This document shows, piece by piece, positions 37,777-45,904 of a stretch of DNA of 64,000 bases. This DNA is from Pelolinea submarina (lineage in GTDB: Bacteria > Chloroflexota > Anaerolineae > Anaerolineales > Anaerolineaceae). A model generated the notes under the pieces. It was not told the DNA's origin, did no database searches, and saw only the letters and a program-made list of their open reading frames with translations. A program made the position numbers and the translations under genes. Position 1 is the stretch's first letter. Every line of letters begins with the position of its first letter. The stretch lies in contig NZ_AP018437.1 in NCBI RefSeq assembly GCF_003966975.1, positions 3,286,001 through 3,350,000 on the forward strand, written 5' to 3'.

Positions 37777-39186
37777 ATGGATGTAATAGCAATATTTGGA
37801 AAGTTTAGTGAGTTTATTAATACCTTCGGATCGCCGATCGTAATCGCGATCATTTTGTTCGTTATTTGTCTTGCTTTTAAAGTTAAAACCAAAAACGCTT
37901 TCATGTCCGCAACGTTCGCGGGCATCGGTTTAATGGGCTTTATGTGGTTGATTAATGAATATATCCCAATCGTTGTTCCCGTAGTCATCAGTATGATTGA
38001 AAACACAGGCATCAATTTACCCGGAATTGACGTTGGCTGGGCGGCGGTCGCGGTGGTTGCTTATTCAACCGAAGCAGGAATGATTTATCTTGTCCTGGGC
38101 ACTATCTTCCAGTTAGTGCTCTTCCTGACAAGGTTCACCAATGTTTTCCAACCCAGCGGCGTTTGGGACCAATATTCCTATGCCATCTGGGGTTCAATGG
38201 TTTACTTTGTTACCAAAGATTTACTCTTGGCAGTTGCTTTCATGCTGCTTCTGAACCTGTACGTAACCATTTGCTATGAAGCGCTTGCGAAACGTTGGTC
38301 CACATATTATGGTTATCAGAACTGCACGATTGTGCAACTGCACCATGGGATGGGCGTGCCGGTTGCGATTTTTCTGAATTGGTTATTAAACAAGTGCGGT
38401 GCTTATAAGATCAACTGGAAACCCGAGAGAATTCGCGAAAAATTTGGATTCTGGGGAGACCCAATCGTTATGGGTGTCATGGTTGGTTTGGTATTGGGTA
38501 TACTTGGAAACCTGACAAACCTTGGGACGATGGCAGGTTGGGGAAGTATTGCATCAGTGGCAATTGGTACCGCAGCAACGATGGCAATTTTCCCGCGTGT
38601 CGCGGCGATTTTCGCCCAGGCCTTTACATACCTCGCTTCGGCTTCCCGCACCTTCTCCAAAGATAAAAATCGCGAAGAAATTTACATCGGTGTAGATGAT
38701 GCCAGTGGTTATGGTGAAACCTCTACATTATTAGCCGGGACGTTATTCATCCCGATCTTCATTATCATGTGCATCGTCGTTCCCGGCAACCTTTTTCTGC
38801 CCGTCAGTACATTGGTAGGATTCCCGTTTACATTTAATGTTTATTCGTCACTCAACAATGGCAATATTTTCAAGAGCCTGATAAGCTGCACCTTGGCATA
38901 CATTCCAGGCCTCATATTAGCCTCACCGTTGTTCGCTACCTATACCCAAATTTACAATGGCGTTTCCGGACTTGAACCCATCGCTGCAGGTGCTTTCGCA
39001 GGAAACAGCTTTTTCATGGGAATGATTCAAAACCTGATGATGCGCAGTGTCTTCAGCTGGGGTTGGGTTGCATTGGGAGTATTGTTTGTGGCATTCTGGC
39101 CGCTCTGGTTCTGGTTCAAAAAGAATAAAGTTAAAATCGTGGACTGGATCGAAGAACAAGCATTAATGGGATCCACATCCAACTAA
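37777..39186 (+). CDS. PTS EIIC, galactitol (Gat) family
   Basis: 469 residues from the ATG at 37777, with AAGGAGAG upstream. About ten to twelve membrane helices, with KAFMSATFAGIGLMGFMWLINEYIP-like sequence near 35-70 (residues KTKNAFMSATFAGIGLMGF) and a charged central loop (SASRTFSKDKNREEIYIGVDDASGYGET) that matches the Gat-type IIC layout. Conserved PTS EIIC motif-like GDP occurs in FWGDPIVMGVMVG. It transports and phosphorylates an incoming polyol or sugar with EIIA and EIIB. The substrate is unknown; no galactitol-phosphate dehydrogenase or tagatose aldolase is nearby, so galactitol itself is not supported. Confidence 0.88.
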   Translation: MDVIAIFGKFSEFINTFGSPIVIAIILFVICLAFKVKTKNAFMSATFAGIGLMGFMWLINEYIPIVVPVVISMIENTGINLPGIDVGWAAVAVVAYSTEAGMIYLVLGTIFQLVLFLTRFTNVFQPSGVWDQYSYAIWGSMVYFVTKDLLLAVAFMLLLNLYVTICYEALAKRWSTYYGYQNCTIVQLHHGMGVPVAIFLNWLLNKCGAYKINWKPERIREKFGFWGDPIVMGVMVGLVLGILGNLTNLGTMAGWGSIASVAIGTAATMAIFPRVAAIFAQAFTYLASASRTFSKDKNREEIYIGVDDASGYGETSTLLAGTLFIPIFIIMCIVVPGNLFLPVSTLVGFPFTFNVYSSLNNGNIFKSLISCTLAYIPGLILASPLFATYTQIYNGVSGLEPIAAGAFAGNSFFMGMIQNLMMRSVFSWGWVALGVLFVAFWPLWFWFKKNKVKIVDWIEEQALMGSTSN

Positions 39187-39252
39187 ACCAAGCGATTATT
39201 TAGTGTACCTGAAGATAATAGTTAATAAATAAAGGTTAAATAAAATAAATCT

Positions 39253-39282
39253 GGGAGGAAATTCTAAAAAGAATTTTCCTCC
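39253..39282 (+). other. Intercistronic hairpin between EIIC and EIIA
   Basis: GGGAGGAAATTCT and AGAATTTTCCTCCC form a nearly perfect 13-base stem with an AAAA loop; no T-run follows. It could stabilise or process the mRNA and so set different EIIC and EIIA/EIIB levels. Confidence 0.6.
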
Positions 39283-39311
39283 CAAGTAGTTAGACAAGGA
39301 ATTATCAATAA

Positions 39312-39767
39312 ATGAAACTAATCATCGATGAACGGATTATCCTAACCGATCTATATGTTCAAGACAGTTCTGAATTATTCCACATAGTGGGGAAAAAACT
39401 ATACGAAGCTGATTTTGTGACCGATCAATTTATTGATGAAATCATCAAGCGCGAAGAGAAATATCCCACCGGATTACCTACTAAAACCCCGATTTCGTTA
39501 TGTCATACAGATTCAAAGCATATAAAACAACAATTTTTAACTTTGGCAACTTTAAAAAATCCTATTCCATTCCACGAAATGGGAATTTCAGAAAATGTTC
39601 ACGATGTAAAAATTGCTTTCTTCCTTGGAATAATTGATAAGAAAGAACACATAACATTCCTCAGAAAAATCATGAACTTAGTTCGATCTGAGGAATTATT
39701 AACGACAATCTATGAAACAAAATCAGAAAAAATGATTAAAGAGATCCTAATTAAAAACTTACTATAG
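39312..39767 (+). CDS. PTS EIIA, galactitol/fructose (type 2) family
   Basis: 151 residues. The EIIA-2 signature is EEKYPTGLPTKTPISLCHTD, with the phospho-His at His65. It receives phosphate from HPr and passes it to the EIIB encoded next. Length and order (IIC-IIA-IIB) fit a Gat-type enzyme II split over three genes. The gene is AT-rich like its neighbours. The start has ACAAGGA about 10 bases upstream. Confidence 0.9.
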   Translation: MKLIIDERIILTDLYVQDSSELFHIVGKKLYEADFVTDQFIDEIIKREEKYPTGLPTKTPISLCHTDSKHIKQQFLTLATLKNPIPFHEMGISENVHDVKIAFFLGIIDKKEHITFLRKIMNLVRSEELLTTIYETKSEKMIKEILIKNLL

Positions 39768-39792
39768 GTATTAATTATATTTTGGAGGAATA

Positions 39793-40140
39793 ATGAAAAA
39801 AGAATGGTCAAAATGCCGAATAAACGTTTTAGCCGTTTGCGGTTCAGGTATTGTTACATCGGGAATGCTACTTGTACGCCTTCAAGAAGTCTTTGACGAA
39901 GAAGGACTACTAAGCTCAATTGATACAACCAGCCCTTCCGGGATGGAAAGAATTCTCGAATCCCGAAGGGTTGACTTGATAATCACCGTAACACCTTTGA
40001 CCGAAATGAAAGGTATTGTTTGCCCTGTGATCCACGGACATGCTCTATTAAGCGGTATAGGGGAAGATGACGTAATAGAGGAAATTCGGAGAGTAGGTCA
40101 TGAGGTTGCTGAAAAGCTGGAAAAAGAAAATAACAAGTAG
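39793..40140 (+). CDS. PTS EIIB, galactitol family
   Basis: 115 residues behind a good GGAGG site. The phospho-Cys loop is AVCGSGIVTSGML with Cys16. The C-terminus ends in a charged helix. It accepts phosphate from EIIA and phosphorylates the substrate at EIIC. It is followed after 27 bases by the aminotransferase gene, in the same direction and with the same AT-rich composition. Confidence 0.92.
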   Translation: MKKEWSKCRINVLAVCGSGIVTSGMLLVRLQEVFDEEGLLSSIDTTSPSGMERILESRRVDLIITVTPLTEMKGIVCPVIHGHALLSGIGEDDVIEEIRRVGHEVAEKLEKENNK

Positions 40141-40167
40141 ATTTCATATTCTCACAAGGAGTCCATA

Positions 40168-41580
40168 ATGGATTATCAGGAAATCATCGATCGAAAACTA
40201 GCAATTGTAAATTCACCCATCAAGAGAATTCCTGCAGAAGTTCTCGATAAAGTCACCAATCAATTTCACAAACAAAATCCTAAATCCTACGAGTATTCCA
40301 ACCAAATGAAAACCGTTGTCCCCGGTGGGTTGCAGCATAATCTGGGGTCTACCGATCCGTTTGCACTAGTTTTCAAAAAAGCAAAAAGTGACAAGATTTA
40401 CGATATTGACGGAAATGAATATGTTGATTACCTAATGGATGGCGGCCCGATCATCCTTGGGCATCATTTTGAACCGCTCGATTCGGAAGTGGTTAAGGTC
40501 ATTTCAGAATCCGGCCCAGCAGTTGGATTGACTCACGAAAATGAATTACGCTTTGCCAAAGAAATCGTCAATAATATCCCCGGAGTAGAAATGGTCCGTT
40601 TTCTGGCTTCGGGAACAGAGGCCGATATGCTGGCCATTCGTATCGCACGCGTGTATACCGGTAAAGAAATCATCATCAAAATTGGTGGTAACTATCATGG
40701 ATGGTCAGATCAATTACTTATATCGACTAATTTCCCCGGCACTGGCGCTTCAGAAGCGACTGGAATTCCAAGCGGTTGTTACGAGAATACCATTGAGGTA
40801 AACCAGAACGATTTCAACGGGCTGGTTCAAGCATTTGAACAACACAAGGGTAAAATCGCCGCTGTGCTCGCAGAACCAACCGGCGGCCACGCTGGTACAT
40901 TTATCGCACATCCGGACTGGAATCAAACAATGCGAGATTTGTGCGATCAAAATGGTGCGGTGCTAATCTTCGATGAAGTCGTCGCGGGATTTAGGCTCTC
41001 GCTGGGAGGCGGGCAGGCTTATTACGGGGTCACGCCTGATCTGACCGTAATGGGTAAAATCATCAGCCACGGTTATGCCGCTGCAGGAGCAGTCGGCGGC
41101 AAGAAGGAAGTCATGCAATACTGCCACCCCAGCAGCGTCAATGGCAACAAAGCTTTTACCGGTGGGACATTGTCAGCAAACCCGGTCATGGTAACCGCCG
41201 GCTTTTTTGCCATGAAATACATAAAGGAATATCAGGCCATTGAAAAAGCCGCCGCTTACGCAGACAAGTTAACCAAAGCATTGAATGATTTATTTTCAAC
41301 ACGAAAAGACTTGCCTTTCTTTGTTTATAACATTCAATCAATCATGCACCTTGAGACCTCGTGCTATAACGGAATTTCATTGATTGATAACCCGGCATCC
41401 AGAGTTGCTGAGGTAACCGAGCGATATCTAGTCCTAAAAAGTTACGATTTAGCCCTAATGGCTCAGGGTATCCTGCCTCTGGGAGATCGCTTCTATTGCT
41501 GTATGCAACACAATGATGAATCCCTGCAAAAAACGTTAAACGCATGGGAATATGTATTGTCCCTGATCCCCGTTAATTAG
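40168..41580 (+). CDS. Class III PLP aminotransferase/aminomutase (HemL-like), copy 1
   Basis: 470 residues; AAGGAG precedes the ATG. Fold-type-I class III features: GGPIILGHHFEPLD, ENELRFAKEIV, FLASGTEADMLAIRIARVYTG (PLP phosphate loop), GGNYHGWSDQ, LIFDEVVAGFRLS (PLP Asp) and TVMGKIISHGYAAAGAVGG with PLP Lys297. The layout resembles glutamate-1-semialdehyde 2,1-aminomutase, but with about 40 extra residues and within a PTS operon, so a haem role is unlikely. It probably moves or removes an amino group on a PTS-imported phosphorylated compound; that substrate is inferred, not seen. Confidence 0.85.
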   Translation: MDYQEIIDRKLAIVNSPIKRIPAEVLDKVTNQFHKQNPKSYEYSNQMKTVVPGGLQHNLGSTDPFALVFKKAKSDKIYDIDGNEYVDYLMDGGPIILGHHFEPLDSEVVKVISESGPAVGLTHENELRFAKEIVNNIPGVEMVRFLASGTEADMLAIRIARVYTGKEIIIKIGGNYHGWSDQLLISTNFPGTGASEATGIPSGCYENTIEVNQNDFNGLVQAFEQHKGKIAAVLAEPTGGHAGTFIAHPDWNQTMRDLCDQNGAVLIFDEVVAGFRLSLGGGQAYYGVTPDLTVMGKIISHGYAAAGAVGGKKEVMQYCHPSSVNGNKAFTGGTLSANPVMVTAGFFAMKYIKEYQAIEKAAAYADKLTKALNDLFSTRKDLPFFVYNIQSIMHLETSCYNGISLIDNPASRVAEVTERYLVLKSYDLALMAQGILPLGDRFYCCMQHNDESLQKTLNAWEYVLSLIPVN

Positions 41581-41604
41581 CTGGGTCCTTGAGAGCGATT
41601 TTCT

Positions 41605-41955
41605 ATGGATATTAAAACAATACTCACGATTGGCTTCTATTTGCTGATTCTCTGGTATGTGATATTCCTGGCGGGGACGTTTCAGTTTAGATCTTTAAAA
41701 AGGAAAACAGAGATCCTCGTTTTGGAAAATGTCAAAGCCCAAGCAGAAATCAGTCCGGCAACTTGTGAGGAAATTTATCAAGCGATTTATCCTAAATGGT
41801 GTGAAATGGTGCGAACGTCTGCCTATTTTATTCCAAGTAAATCCGAGTTGAGGCCAATTTCCGCATCAATCCAGAATGTTGAAGCTCGTCTTAATTTTTC
41901 ATCTCAATGGATAAATGCCTATCTGGAAAAACAAGGGCTGACCAACTTGCATTAA
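41605..41955 (+). CDS. Small membrane-anchored protein of unknown function
   Basis: 116 residues with one N-terminal membrane helix (about 6-26, TILTIGFYLLILWYVIFLAG) and a charged, cytoplasmic-looking remainder. No family recognised. It lies between the aminotransferase and aldolase genes (24- and 35-base gaps), so it is probably co-transcribed and may serve the same pathway. The ribosome site is weak. Confidence 0.6.
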   Translation: MDIKTILTIGFYLLILWYVIFLAGTFQFRSLKRKTEILVLENVKAQAEISPATCEEIYQAIYPKWCEMVRTSAYFIPSKSELRPISASIQNVEARLNFSSQWINAYLEKQGLTNLH

Positions 41956-41990
41956 TGTTCCAAAAATTTGGTAAAAGGAAGAGGATATAA

Positions 41991-42641
41991 ATGGAGCAAT
42001 ACACAAAAATTCTCGAAGAACTGTTGGACATCAAAGACGAATTATATCTAAAAGGCCTGATCACGCCCTTTGGCGGGAACATATCCGTAAGATGCCCGGA
42101 CGATCCCTCGAAGGCACTGGTTACTCCCGGCAGTGTTTATAAGAAGAACTTAAAACCGGAACATTTTATTCAACTTGATCTCCAAGGTAATATTCTCAAC
42201 GAAACCAAATTCAAACCGACCTCCGAGACACCGATCCACCTGGCGATCCTACGGGCACGCCCGGACGTCAATGCTGTGATTCACACCCATCCCGTGCATG
42301 CTACAACCCTGGGTGTTTCCGATCTCGATTTTCTACCCATCACGGCTGATGCTGTGATTATTGGAAATTTACCCATTGTGGAATGGACAGAAACGGGATC
42401 GCCAAAATCAGGCCAAATCATCGCGGACGCAATTGGAGAACATGGAAATTTCGTCCTCATCCGGAACCATGGCCTCTTTGTCTGCGGTCCTTCGCTGCAA
42501 TTCGCCGCAGGTATCACAGATATGATTGAAACTGTATGCAAAGAACTCGTTCTTTGCAAAATGATGGGGGTTCATCCGCGCGTTCTACCAAAAGAGAAGA
42601 TAGCGGTCATTCACGAGTTGATGAAATCACATTCCGTATAA
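41991..42641 (+). CDS. Class II aldolase/adducin family protein
   Basis: 216 residues; GGAAGAGGA precedes the ATG. Family features are GGNISVRCPDD, ALVTPGSVYK, the SETPIHLAILRARPDVNAVIHTHPVHATTLG zinc site (split: SETPIHLAI and VIHTHPVHAT) and LIRNHGLFVCGPS. These enzymes cleave or epimerise sugar phosphates such as fuculose-1-P or ribulose-5-P with Zn2+. As last gene of the PTS operon it probably cleaves the product of the preceding steps into C2-C4 pieces. Confidence 0.9.
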   Translation: MEQYTKILEELLDIKDELYLKGLITPFGGNISVRCPDDPSKALVTPGSVYKKNLKPEHFIQLDLQGNILNETKFKPTSETPIHLAILRARPDVNAVIHTHPVHATTLGVSDLDFLPITADAVIIGNLPIVEWTETGSPKSGQIIADAIGEHGNFVLIRNHGLFVCGPSLQFAAGITDMIETVCKELVLCKMMGVHPRVLPKEKIAVIHELMKSHSV

Positions 42642-42671
42642 CCTAAGAATAATTTTCACTCCTGTTGTTTG

Positions 42672-42703
42672 AAAGTCCCCAAACATTGTATTGGGGACTT
42701 TTG
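42672..42703 (+). terminator. Terminator of the galactitol-type PTS operon
   Basis: AAAGTCCCCAA (42672-42682) pairs with TTGGGGACTTT (42691-42701), followed by TGATTGTTC. It separates aminotransferase copy 2 from the operon. Confidence 0.85.
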
Positions 42704-42834
42704 ATTGTTCTTTACCTAGCATTAATTAGCGCGTTATTTTCCCCAACCTTTGAGGGACACGTGTTTAAATAGGTAATCACTAAATTAATTAAAAGAAATG
42801 CAAAATTAGTATAGAATCAAGCCAGGAGAGAACT

Positions 42835-44247
42835 ATGGAATATCAGGAAATCATCGATCGTAAAAAAACCATTGTTAATTCGCCCATTCACAGCATACCC
42901 GAAGCGGCTTTCCAGAAAGTCATCCAGGACTTTTATCAGCGCGGACCAAAATCGCAGGCACATTATGAACGCATGAAAGCAGTCGTGCCGGGCGGCTTGC
43001 AGCATAACCTGGGTATCTCCAAACCTTTCGCGCTGGCTTATCAAAGCGCCAAAGGGGATAAGATTTACGATATCGACGGCAATGAATATACCGATTATTT
43101 AATGGACGGCGGGCCGATTATCCTGGGCCATCACTTCGAACCTTTGGACGCGGAAGTGGTCAAGCTCATCTCCGAGCGCGGCCCGGCGGTAGGGTTGACG
43201 CACGAAAACGAGCTGCGCTTTGCCGAGGAAATTGTCAAAAACATCCCCAGCGTGGAGATGGTGCGCTTCGTAGCCTCCGGCACCGAAGCCGACACACTGG
43301 CTATCCGTTTGGCGCGTGTTTATACCGGCCGGCAAAAGATTGTCAAAATTTCAGGCAACTATCACGGCTGGTCCGACCAACTGACCCTTTCGATTAACTT
43401 TCCCGGAACCGGAGCGATGGACGCGGCCGGTATCCCGCCGGAATGCTACCAAAACACCATTGAAGTCATGCAGAATGATTTTGACGGGCTGGCCCGCACC
43501 TTCGAGCAGCACAAGGGCGAGATTGCCGCGGTACTGGTGGAACCCACCGGCGGCCACGCCGGAACATTCCTGGCCCACCCGGATTGGAATAAAGCTTTAC
43601 GTGAGGTTTGCGACCAATATGGCGCGCTGCTCATTTTCGATGAGGTTATTTCGGGCTTCCGTTTGTCCCTGGCCTGCGGGGAGGAATATTACGGCGTCAG
43701 GCCCGATTTGACCGTGCTGGGGAAAATCGTCAGCCACGGCTATCCCAGCGCCGGAGCAGTTGGCGGCCCCAAGGAAATCATGCAGTACTGCCACCCCAGC
43801 CAGGTCGGCGGGAAAGAGGCCTTCACCGCCGGTACCATGTCCGCCAACGCCATCATGGTTACCGCCGGATATTTCTCCCTGAAATTCATCAGAGAATACC
43901 AGGCCATTGAAAAATCAGCCGCTTACGCGAACCGGTTAACAAATGCCCTCAATGAACTGTTTGCCACCCGCAAAGACCTGCCATTCTTCGCCTACAACCT
44001 CCAATCCATTGTGCATGTCGAGACAGCGTGCTACAACGGCATCTCCCTGGTCGAAAACCCAGCCGCGCGCCTGCCTGAAGCGATGCAGCGCTATACGGTC
44101 GTGCAAACCTACGCGCTGGCTTTGATGACCCGCGGCGTGCTGCCATTGGGAGACCGCTTCTATTGCTGTATGCAGCATGATGAGGATTCTTTGCGGAAGA
44201 CGCTGGCAGCTTGGGAATATGTGTTAACGTTAATTCCCGCGGATTAG
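42835..44247 (+). CDS. Class III PLP aminotransferase/aminomutase (HemL-like), copy 2
   Basis: 470 residues, aligning without gaps to the copy at 40168 over nearly its full length and well over half identical; CAGGAGAG precedes the ATG. The PLP Lys is again residue 297 (TVLGKIVSHGYPSAGAVGG), with FVASGTEADTLAIRLARVYTG and LIFDEVISGFRLS. This copy is clearly more GC-rich at third codon positions than copy 1 and lies beyond the operon terminator. It may be the older, resident gene, with copy 1 gained with the PTS block, or the reverse. Function as for copy 1. Confidence 0.85.
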   Translation: MEYQEIIDRKKTIVNSPIHSIPEAAFQKVIQDFYQRGPKSQAHYERMKAVVPGGLQHNLGISKPFALAYQSAKGDKIYDIDGNEYTDYLMDGGPIILGHHFEPLDAEVVKLISERGPAVGLTHENELRFAEEIVKNIPSVEMVRFVASGTEADTLAIRLARVYTGRQKIVKISGNYHGWSDQLTLSINFPGTGAMDAAGIPPECYQNTIEVMQNDFDGLARTFEQHKGEIAAVLVEPTGGHAGTFLAHPDWNKALREVCDQYGALLIFDEVISGFRLSLACGEEYYGVRPDLTVLGKIVSHGYPSAGAVGGPKEIMQYCHPSQVGGKEAFTAGTMSANAIMVTAGYFSLKFIREYQAIEKSAAYANRLTNALNELFATRKDLPFFAYNLQSIVHVETACYNGISLVENPAARLPEAMQRYTVVQTYALALMTRGVLPLGDRFYCCMQHDEDSLRKTLAAWEYVLTLIPAD

Positions 44248-44385
44248 TTTATTGAGGGGAAATAAGCACAATACCTGTAGGTTTATGAATTAGAAATATC
44301 AATTTCGCTCGTTAAATATAATAATGGATTATATCTATCCGGGAACTTTTTCCTTGATAAATCGTTATATGAATGTATCAGAATG

Positions 44386-44413
44386 TTAACTAAACACGCC
44401 AGGATATTATAAT
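44386..44413 (+). promoter_or_regulatory. Promoter of the NBR1-Ig-like lipoprotein gene
   Basis: TTAACT (44386-44391) and TATAAT (44408-44413) with a 16-base spacer, 22 bases upstream of the ATG. Confidence 0.65.
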
Positions 44414-44435
44414 AGACGCATATGGAGGCATATTT

Positions 44436-45338
44436 ATGAACAAGACCCATTCCATTCTCATATTGGCAGCCGTGCTGCTGGTCAGCACTGCCTGCGCATT
44501 CCCGCTGGTGGTCTCGAGCAATGAAAGCGAAGTAGCGGATGCAGTAGCAGAAACTGTACAGGCTGCGCTGGCACAAACCCAAGCCGCAGCGACGTATACT
44601 CCCCTGCCGACATTGACCCCTTACCCGACCTACACACCTGTTTCCCAGCGGCCGTATTATCCACAGCCGACTTACGCTCCTGTGCAAAGCTGCGATCAGG
44701 CTAAATTTATCAGTGAAACCATTCCCGATTACACGGTTATGGATCCGGGCGAGAATTTTACCAAGAGCTGGCGCATCAAGAACGTGGGCACCTGCACATG
44801 GAATCCGAATTACAGCTTCGTATTTTACAGCGGCGATCGCATGAGCGGAGCAAAAACCACGGATTTGGATGAGTACGTCGAGCCGGGTGAAACCATTGAT
44901 GTATTGGTGGACATGGAAGCTCCCTCCGATCCGGACACCTATACCGGTTACTGGAAATTACAGGATGACGACGGCAACAATTTCTTCCAGGTTTACGTCA
45001 CCATTAAAGTAAAGTCCAACTTCGCTGTGACCAGCGTTCACTTGGACGCCGATCCCAATTCTTATTCCGGCGATTGTTCAGGCCCCATCAACTTCAGTAT
45101 CGATGCCGACATCACCAGCAGCGCAGCCGGCAAGGTCACTTATCGATGGAAGGACAGTGAGGGGTTCACTTCCGATCTGTTGTCGGTAAAATTCAGCGAC
45201 GACGGAACCAAGACCGTTACCTACGACTGGACTATCGACGCGCCGATTACAGATACGTATTGGGTCAAAATCTACATTGACAATCCCAATCACCAGACCT
45301 TTGGGCCATTGAATATCGATGTGGAGTGCATCCCCTAA
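44436..45338 (+). CDS. Lipoprotein with NBR1-type Ig-like domain
   Basis: 300 residues; TGGAGG precedes the ATG. The lipobox LLVSTAC puts the lipidated Cys near residue 15. A Pro/Thr/Tyr-rich spacer (LPTLTPYPTYTPVSQRPYYP) leads to an NBR1-like Ig domain (about 85-195) recognisable by the PGENFTKSWRIKNVGTCTW block and a YTGYWKLQDDDGN strand. A further beta-domain (about 200-300) has a Cys pair. Such proteins are common on the surface of Anaerolineae; their role is unknown but probably adhesive or scaffolding. Confidence 0.82.
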   Translation: MNKTHSILILAAVLLVSTACAFPLVVSSNESEVADAVAETVQAALAQTQAAATYTPLPTLTPYPTYTPVSQRPYYPQPTYAPVQSCDQAKFISETIPDYTVMDPGENFTKSWRIKNVGTCTWNPNYSFVFYSGDRMSGAKTTDLDEYVEPGETIDVLVDMEAPSDPDTYTGYWKLQDDDGNNFFQVYVTIKVKSNFAVTSVHLDADPNSYSGDCSGPINFSIDADITSSAAGKVTYRWKDSEGFTSDLLSVKFSDDGTKTVTYDWTIDAPITDTYWVKIYIDNPNHQTFGPLNIDVECIP

Positions 45339-45366
45339 CCAGGATTTCACAAAAATATTAGCATCA

Positions 45367-45404
45367 GAAAATACCTTTCAGCTTTGAAAGGTATTTTCTT
45401 TTAA
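45367..45404 (+). terminator. Terminator of the NBR1-Ig-like lipoprotein gene
   Basis: GAAAATACCTTTCA and TGAAAGGTATTTTC form a 14-base stem followed by TTTTA. Confidence 0.9.
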
Positions 45405-45457
45405 GGCAAATTGATATACACTCTATGCATTCTTTATCCGTTATGCAGGAGTGGTCA

Positions 45458-45787
45458 ATGACAGAGAAAAAAATCAAAGTGGTATTGGTATGCGCAGCCG
45501 GAATGTCTTCCAGTTTGTTGGAGGAAAAAATCCGCAAAGCCGCGGAAGCAGCCGGCAAGGAAATGGAATTGAAAGCCGTGGATTCTTCGCGCATGGGCTT
45601 GTGGGATTTCGAGCAGGAGAAAATGGACATCATCCTGGTTGCTCCCCAGGTGCGCTTTACCAAGCGCAACATCATCAAGCGCGCCGAACCGTATGGCGTG
45701 ATCGTGCAAGATATTGATACCATCGCTTACGGCATGGTGGATGGGGAAAAGATTTTCGCGCAAGTAATGGAAGCCATGCAAGGTTAG
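45458..45787 (+). CDS. Orphan PTS EIIB, lactose/cellobiose family
   Basis: 109 residues from the ATG at 45458, chosen because CAGGAG lies upstream. The P-loop with phospho-Cys is VLVCAAGMSSSLL, Cys12. The remaining fold (DIILVAPQVRFTKRNI, VQDIDTIAYGMVDGEKIFAQVMEAM) is typical of IIB-Lac/Cel. No matching EIIA or EIIC is in the window; the next gene is a CPBP protease. It may serve a transporter elsewhere or act as a regulator. Confidence 0.88.
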   Translation: MTEKKIKVVLVCAAGMSSSLLEEKIRKAAEAAGKEMELKAVDSSRMGLWDFEQEKMDIILVAPQVRFTKRNIIKRAEPYGVIVQDIDTIAYGMVDGEKIFAQVMEAMQG

Positions 45788-45904
45788 CTAGCTAATTTTT
45801 GCGCTCAGCCATTTTCAAGACACAAAATCGCCAAAAGAGTCTTTTGGGTAGGATTCATTTTGGATAAAATCAGACATAAATTTCTGCATAGGATAGCTAA
45901 TTAC

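Noticed and set aside
37502..37792. 96-codon minus-strand frame before the galactitol-type EIIC
   Set aside because: It overlaps the promoter and start of EIIC, lacks a ribosome site and shows no family features.
37777..40140. PTS assigned to galactitol or tagatose
   Set aside because: The Gat-type family is clear, but galactitol-1-phosphate dehydrogenase, tagatose-6-phosphate kinase and tagatose-bisphosphate aldolase are all absent, so the substrate is left open.
40168..41580. Aminotransferase as the haem-pathway HemL
   Set aside because: It is longer than HemL, lies within a PTS operon with an aldolase and has a close paralogue. No other haem gene is nearby apart from a URO-D-like protein that is itself in a sugar operon.
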